From positions 1 through 44,129 of the forward strand of contig CAZBCF010000008.1 of assembly GCA_964490435.1 (NCBI GenBank): a DNA stretch of 44,129 bases, given 5' to 3'. The position numbers and the translations under genes were made by a program. The stretch comes from IMCC26077 sp964490435 (GTDB lineage Bacteria > Actinomycetota > Actinomycetes > Nanopelagicales > Nanopelagicaceae). Below are positions 40,763-44,129 of this stretch, piece by piece. Numbering within the stretch: position 1 is the stretch's first letter; each line of letters starts with the position of its first letter. The notes beneath the pieces are model-generated. The model was not told the origin of the DNA. It saw nothing but the letters and a program-made list of their open reading frames with translations, and searched no databases.

Positions 40763-41773
40763 TTATCGAGTCGTATCAACTACGATCTTAAATGCATTTT
40801 TATCATTCAATAATCGGTCGAATCCCTTGGTGATGACCTCATCGAGGGCAATGACGTCCGTTAACAAAGGTTTGGTATCAATTGACGGCCCCGCCAACAG
40901 CGCGATTGCGGCAGCAATATCAACATCCCACATATGCGCAGCGGTTCCTTGGATTCGCTTCTCACTTAAGACGAAATTGAGCAAATGAAAACTCTCTTCT
41001 TCAGGTCTGAAACCAACCAAAACTAAAGTCCCACCGTTACGGATTTTCTCAAGAGATTTTGCAGTGGTGCCTTTGACGCCCGAGCATTCTAAAAGCGAAT
41101 CGAATTCATCGTAATGCGCCCATTCGCTCTCCTTAAGCGGATTCAGCGTCTCAAAGCCGAGCATGCGAGCGACCTCTTGTCGCACAGGGTTTGGTTCATA
41201 GACCACGACTTGGGCGGCACCGAAGGAGCGAGCAGCCTGTGCGATGAGTAAGCCAACTGTGCCACCGCCGGTTACCGCGACTTTCGTCCCCGGTAGCGTG
41301 GAAATCTTGTTGAGCGCGCGTACTGCAACGGACATTGGCTCAGCGAATACCGCAACATCAGCAGATACATGACTTGGCACTTCAATCCAACGCGTTGGGT
41401 CAGTTGCCATGAATTCGGCCATTCCACCGTCACAGGTTAAACCGATGCATTCATAACTTTTGCAGATTCCTTCTTCGTGACGATCGCAGTAGTAACAATC
41501 GCCACATCCAACGATGCCATCTGGAACAACCAGTGTGCCGGGTTTCAACTTACCCAGCGGATCCTCGATGACTCGACCTAAGTATTCATGGCCAATGATC
41601 ATCGGCATGCGGTGTCTAGGAATGATTACTGGTCCAATCAAATACTCCTCAAGATCGGTGCCGCATATTCCTACTCGTTCCATGGCAACGAGCGTGTGTC
41701 CATCAGGCACTTGTGGCTTAGGAACATCCTCGATACGTAGATCCTTTGCACCGTGAAATCGTGCTGCGCGCAT
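40763..41773 (-). CDS. Zinc-dependent alcohol/sugar-alcohol dehydrogenase (MDR family)
   Basis: A 336-residue medium-chain dehydrogenase. Catalytic zinc ligands are Cys37 in GICGTD, His62/Glu63 in GHEYLG and probably the glutamate in FAEPMSVAVRAL near 144; the structural zinc loop is C90-x2-C93-x2-C96-x7-C104. The NAD site is VTGGGTVGLLIAQAAR near 168. The best relatives are threonine, sorbitol or butanediol dehydrogenases; the exact substrate is uncertain. The ATG start follows the phosphatase gene by 11 bp on the same strand. Confidence 0.9.
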   Translation of the reverse strand: MRAARFHGAKDLRIEDVPKPQVPDGHTLVAMERVGICGTDLEEYLIGPVIIPRHRMPMIIGHEYLGRVIEDPLGKLKPGTLVVPDGIVGCGDCYYCDRHEEGICKSYECIGLTCDGGMAEFMATDPTRWIEVPSHVSADVAVFAEPMSVAVRALNKISTLPGTKVAVTGGGTVGLLIAQAARSFGAAQVVVYEPNPVRQEVARMLGFETLNPLKESEWAHYDEFDSLLECSGVKGTTAKSLEKIRNGGTLVLVGFRPEEESFHLLNFVLSEKRIQGTAAHMWDVDIAAAIALLAGPSIDTKPLLTDVIALDEVITKGFDRLLNDKNAFKIVVDTTR

Positions 41774-41784
41774 CGTGCCTCCCC

Positions 41785-42327
41785 TTAACCTTTGAGAACT
41801 TGGAGTAAGCCTTCAACGGAATCTTCTACCATTTCAAGCACCTTTTCAAAGGCGCGCTCAGCCAAGCCATAAGGGTCGGGAACTTCTAGGCGGCTCGCAT
41901 CTGTCCCCATCGGGGATATGTGGCTAAGAGTTGGGTCGAATTGACGAAGAAAGAAGACCTTCGCTCCATGATCCGATGAAGTCGCCATGTTCATTACGTT
42001 GCGATAATTGCTCGAATCCATAACAAGAATTAAATCGCGTTGCGTAAAGAAATCAGCCTTAAATTGCTTTGCGGTGTGCTCGTATTGGTAACCGGCTTTC
42101 TGCCAAGTCGCCTCCGACGAGAAATTTGGACCCTCGCCTACGTGCCAAGAGCCAGTGCCCGCGCTATCGACGTGTATTTTGAATGATGTCACTTCATCCG
42201 CCCGGTTATGTAACACCGCAGCAGCCATGGGTGAACGACAGATGTTGCCAAGACAGACCATGCAGACTCGCAATTCACTCTTTTGCGACAGCTCTAACTG
42301 CGCACGTACCCGATTTGCGAAATCCAT
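41785..42327 (-). CDS. Low-molecular-weight protein-tyrosine phosphatase
   Basis: A 180-residue phosphatase with the signature CLGNICRS: nucleophile Cys25 and Arg31 of the CX5R loop, followed by SPMAAAVL. The general acid Asp is in VPDPYG near 150. The length is slightly above the usual 150-160 because of a 20-residue N-terminal leader. These enzymes dephosphorylate tyrosine kinases or polysaccharide regulators; the actual substrate is unknown. The ATG at 42327 has TACCTT seven nt upstream, a leaderless promoter divergent from that of tspO. The alcohol dehydrogenase gene follows 11 bp later. Confidence 0.92.
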   Translation of the reverse strand: MDFANRVRAQLELSQKSELRVCMVCLGNICRSPMAAAVLHNRADEVTSFKIHVDSAGTGSWHVGEGPNFSSEATWQKAGYQYEHTAKQFKADFFTQRDLILVMDSSNYRNVMNMATSSDHGAKVFFLRQFDPTLSHISPMGTDASRLEVPDPYGLAERAFEKVLEMVEDSVEGLLQVLKG

Positions 42328-42334
42328 AAAGTAA

Positions 42335-42340
42335 AAGGTA
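42335..42340 (-). promoter_or_regulatory. Leaderless -10 box of the phosphatase gene
   Basis: Reads TACCTT on the minus strand, 7 nt before the ATG at 42327. It is 11 bp from the tspO box on the other strand. Confidence 0.5.
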
Positions 42341-42351
42341 GCGCACGCTGA

Positions 42352-42357
42352 TAGATT
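42352..42357 (+). promoter_or_regulatory. Leaderless -10 box of tspO
   Basis: TAGATT ends 6 nt before the ATG at 42364. The same hexamer at the same distance is used by the DsrE-like gene. Confidence 0.55.
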
Positions 42358-42363
42358 TATTAC

Positions 42364-42834
42364 ATGGAAAGTTGGCGCACTGTTGCCGCGATTGTGGGAA
42401 TTATTCTCGTAGCGTTATATGCCATAGGTTCTGGCTTCTGGGTCAGCAGTAATTCCGGTTGGTATCTCTCACTTAATCGTCCACCTTGGCAACCACCATC
42501 GTGGATCTTTGGGGTCATCTGGCCATACAACTTCATCGTCCTCGGAATCTGTGCATTTGTTGTCGCGCGAAACCTAACAAAAGGCTTAGTAATCACCTGG
42601 CTCGCACTCTTTGCTGTAAGCGTCATCGCAGCACTGCTCTGGTCTTACCTCTTCTACGTTCCGCACAATCTCACCGGCGCTGCAATTGCGTTGCCCATCA
42701 CTGCACTCATCACTATCCCAATAACGGCTCTTACCTTCCGAGCCTCGATTGGCTATGGACTCGCGCTACTTCCCTATCAAATCTGGGTCTCAGTAGCCTC
42801 ATCACTTGCGATTGGTTACGCTCTCCGCAATTAA
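42364..42834 (+). CDS. tspO: TspO/MBR-family tryptophan-rich sensory protein
   Basis: A 156-residue five-helix membrane protein. The loop after helix 1, WYLSLNRPPWQPPSW, and FGVIWPYNFIVLG are the diagnostic TspO/MBR sequence, with the conserved tryptophans and prolines that line the tetrapyrrole or cholesterol site. Bacterial TspO binds porphyrins and takes part in light, oxygen or stress response. Helix 3 carries the AALLWSYLFYVPHN segment expected in the family. The gene is divergent from the phosphatase gene and 63 bp upstream of the enolase-family gene. The function in this organism is inferred. Confidence 0.9.
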   Translation: MESWRTVAAIVGIILVALYAIGSGFWVSSNSGWYLSLNRPPWQPPSWIFGVIWPYNFIVLGICAFVVARNLTKGLVITWLALFAVSVIAALLWSYLFYVPHNLTGAAIALPITALITIPITALTFRASIGYGLALLPYQIWVSVASSLAIGYALRN

Positions 42835-42897
42835 CCAGATATTCCACAACTATCTTTCTCAAGACAAGTTTCCAAAGAAAATAATGAAAGGGTCGAA

Positions 42898-44028
42898 GTG
42901 AAGATAACGGAAATCAGAATTGCCGGGCTTCGCGGTGCCACCCCAAAGGGCGGGTGGAGCGAGGAACTTCAACCAGAGAATGTCGTTCACACACTCGTGG
43001 CAATCCATACCGACGAAGGGTTCGTGGGTATTGGCGCAGTTTTCACTAGCGATGAATTAGTACGTGCTGCACTCGAAGTTTTAAAACCACTGTTGATTGG
43101 AGAGACTGCTCTCGAGCCTGAGCGAGTAAGTGAGAAGTTGCATCAGAATACTTTCTGGCTCGGTCGTGGTGGTTCAATCACGCATACCATCAGTGGAATC
43201 GATATTGCCTTATGGGATCTCTTTGGAAAAATTACGAAACAACCTATTGGCAGATTCTTCGGTGGCAGACTTCGTGAGCGTGTGATGCCCTATGCCTCGT
43301 TGTTGATGGATGAACCACCAATCATGGAAGCGAACTTGCGAAATCTGCTCGCACAAGGCTTCCGCGCTTTCAAGATTGGTTGGGGTACTTTTGGTCGTAT
43401 CGACGCCGCGAATGATGAGTTACTAGTTCGCAGTGCGCGCGAGGCGATTGGTGATGAATGTTTCCTCGCAGTCGATGCGGGTGGATCCGATGCATATTGG
43501 AAAGGAAGCCTCCGCTGGGCTATCAATACCTCTCAAATGTTGGCTAAGTACAACGTTGGCTGGTTTGAAGAAGCGCTTCACCCCGATGATCTCGAGGGAT
43601 TTAAAACGCTACGTAAAGCATCACCTGTACCAATCTCTGGTGGTGAAGTGCTTACTCGTCGACAAAGTTTCATGCCATTTATCACTCAAGGTGCTTTCGA
43701 TATCATCCAGCCAGATGTTGTAAAGTGCGGTGGCATCAGTGAGTGGCGACGGATCGCAAATATGGCAGAGGACCATGGCATTCAGATGATTCCGCATGGT
43801 TGGAATACCGCTGTTGGATTAGCAACAGATCTTCAATTGGCCTCTGCTTTCCATCGCACAAACTTTGTGGAATATTGCACCGGCGCGCCATACGTTGATG
43901 ACCTGACCAAGAAACCGTGGGTCTTAGATAATCAAGGAATGTTAGAGATACCAAGTGGCCCTGGAATCGGAATCGAATTGGATCCGTTAAAGGTCGAGAA
44001 ATACAGCGGCGTAACTCATTTGATGTAA
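42898..44028 (+). CDS. Enolase-superfamily (mandelate racemase group) sugar-acid dehydratase or racemase
   Basis: A 376-residue enolase-superfamily protein with an N-terminal capping domain (about 1-125) and TIM barrel. The metal ligands are D193 (AVDAGG), E224 (WFEEAL) and E250 (SGGEVL). Lysine 159 in FKIGWG, and the dyad D273 (QPDVVKCGG) with H300 (PHGWN), match the mandelate racemase subgroup, so the protein could abstract a proton alpha to a carboxylate. Members include galactonate, gluconate, tartrate and rhamnonate dehydratases; the substrate is unknown. The GTG at 42898 has AAAGGG upstream. It lies just before a convergent tRNA gene. Confidence 0.9.
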   Translation: MKITEIRIAGLRGATPKGGWSEELQPENVVHTLVAIHTDEGFVGIGAVFTSDELVRAALEVLKPLLIGETALEPERVSEKLHQNTFWLGRGGSITHTISGIDIALWDLFGKITKQPIGRFFGGRLRERVMPYASLLMDEPPIMEANLRNLLAQGFRAFKIGWGTFGRIDAANDELLVRSAREAIGDECFLAVDAGGSDAYWKGSLRWAINTSQMLAKYNVGWFEEALHPDDLEGFKTLRKASPVPISGGEVLTRRQSFMPFITQGAFDIIQPDVVKCGGISEWRRIANMAEDHGIQMIPHGWNTAVGLATDLQLASAFHRTNFVEYCTGAPYVDDLTKKPWVLDNQGMLEIPSGPGIGIELDPLKVEKYSGVTHLM

Positions 44029-44032
44029 GTGG

Positions 44033-44104
44033 GGCCGCCTCCGGGATTTGAACCCGGGACCTACGCATTACGAGTGCGTTGCTCTACCCCTGAGCTAAGG
44101 CGGC
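44033..44104 (-). tRNA. tRNA-Thr (anticodon CGU)
   Basis: On the minus strand the sequence folds as a full cloverleaf. The 7-bp acceptor stem pairs GCCGCCT with AGGCGGC; the D arm is GCTC/GAGC; the anticodon stem is ACGCA/TGCGT around loop CTCGTAA, giving anticodon CGT, which reads ACG. The T arm is CCGGG-TTCAAAT-CCCGG. The discriminator is C, and the next three bases (44030-44032) encode CCA. The gene ends 5 bp from the convergent enolase-family gene. tRNA-Thr identity is firm from the anticodon. Confidence 0.97.
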
Positions 44105-44129
44105 AGGCCTAGTCGAGTCGGAAAGATCC

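Noticed and set aside
1..44129. Mobile elements, prophage, toxin-antitoxin, CRISPR or defence genes
   Set aside because: No transposase, integrase, phage structural, Cas or restriction motif was seen in any frame, and the gene order is a conserved housekeeping one over most of the window.

Overview
This window is a chromosomal segment from an actinobacterium with a compact genome and moderate base composition (roughly half G+C by eye). The phylum call rests on CarD, MshA (mycothiol synthesis), a RegX3/SenX3-type pair next to PhoU, ClpC, bS22, DUF2516 and a gene order that matches, from memory, the conserved actinobacterial block ispD-carD-(lpqE)-radA-mutY-clpC-lysS-coaX/panC-folK-folB-folP-folE-ftsH-hpt-tilS. 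Very short intergenic spacers, many 1-8 bp overlaps and many apparently leaderless genes suggest a streamlined lineage such as the freshwater acI/Nanopelagicales group; the lineage is inferred, not proven. There are no insertion sequences, prophage genes or CRISPR arrays, and no gene-free stretch exceeds about 200 bp.

Layout. 1-5 kb: partial ispD, carD, a divergent lipoprotein, then regX3-senX3 divergent from phoU with a candidate three-unit Pho-type direct repeat between them. 4.2-9.4 kb: gpmA, ybjN, mshA and a DUF2516 gene; an asparaginase/nitrobindin/small membrane protein operon divergent from a DsrE-like gene; and two small genes. 9.4-14.3 kb: a secreted metalloprotease with a GT-repeat linker, bS22, a secreted Pro/Thr-rich protein interrupted by a 100-N scaffold gap, and proC. 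14.3-17.4 kb: a Cys-rich protein, radA and mutY. 17.4-22.6 kb: clpC, a peptidase-E-like gene, an ArgA-like acetyltransferase and lysS.

22.6-32.4 kb is a long head-to-tail minus-strand run: tilS, hpt, ftsH, folE, folP, folB, folK, panC, nadB, nadC, coaX. It joins tRNA modification, purine salvage, protein quality control and folate, pantothenate/CoA and NAD synthesis. 32.4-36.3 kb encodes a secreted NlpC/P60 peptidoglycan hydrolase, a secreted nuclease-like SNase-LTD-PASTA protein and an EamA transporter. 36.3-44.1 kb is more accessory: a SpoU-family methyltransferase, a small membrane protein, two tandem EamA paralogues, MmsA/IolA, a zinc alcohol dehydrogenase, a low-molecular-weight phosphatase, TspO, an enolase-superfamily sugar-acid enzyme and tRNA-Thr(CGU).

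Most notable: (i) thirteen genes have a TANNNT box 6-8 nt before an ATG or GTG, consistent with widespread leaderless transcription, which also fixes several starts; (ii) the 100-N gap is flanked by identical 55-bp ends, and collapsing them restores one open frame, so the gap is almost certainly an assembly artefact; (iii) the SenX3-like kinase has no membrane segments; (iv) two probable short membrane-protein genes; (v) disA, lsr2 and panD are missing from their usual neighbourhoods; (vi) several inverted or direct repeats in divergent promoter regions look like undescribed operators. I did not find a clear new multi-gene defence or biosynthetic system.
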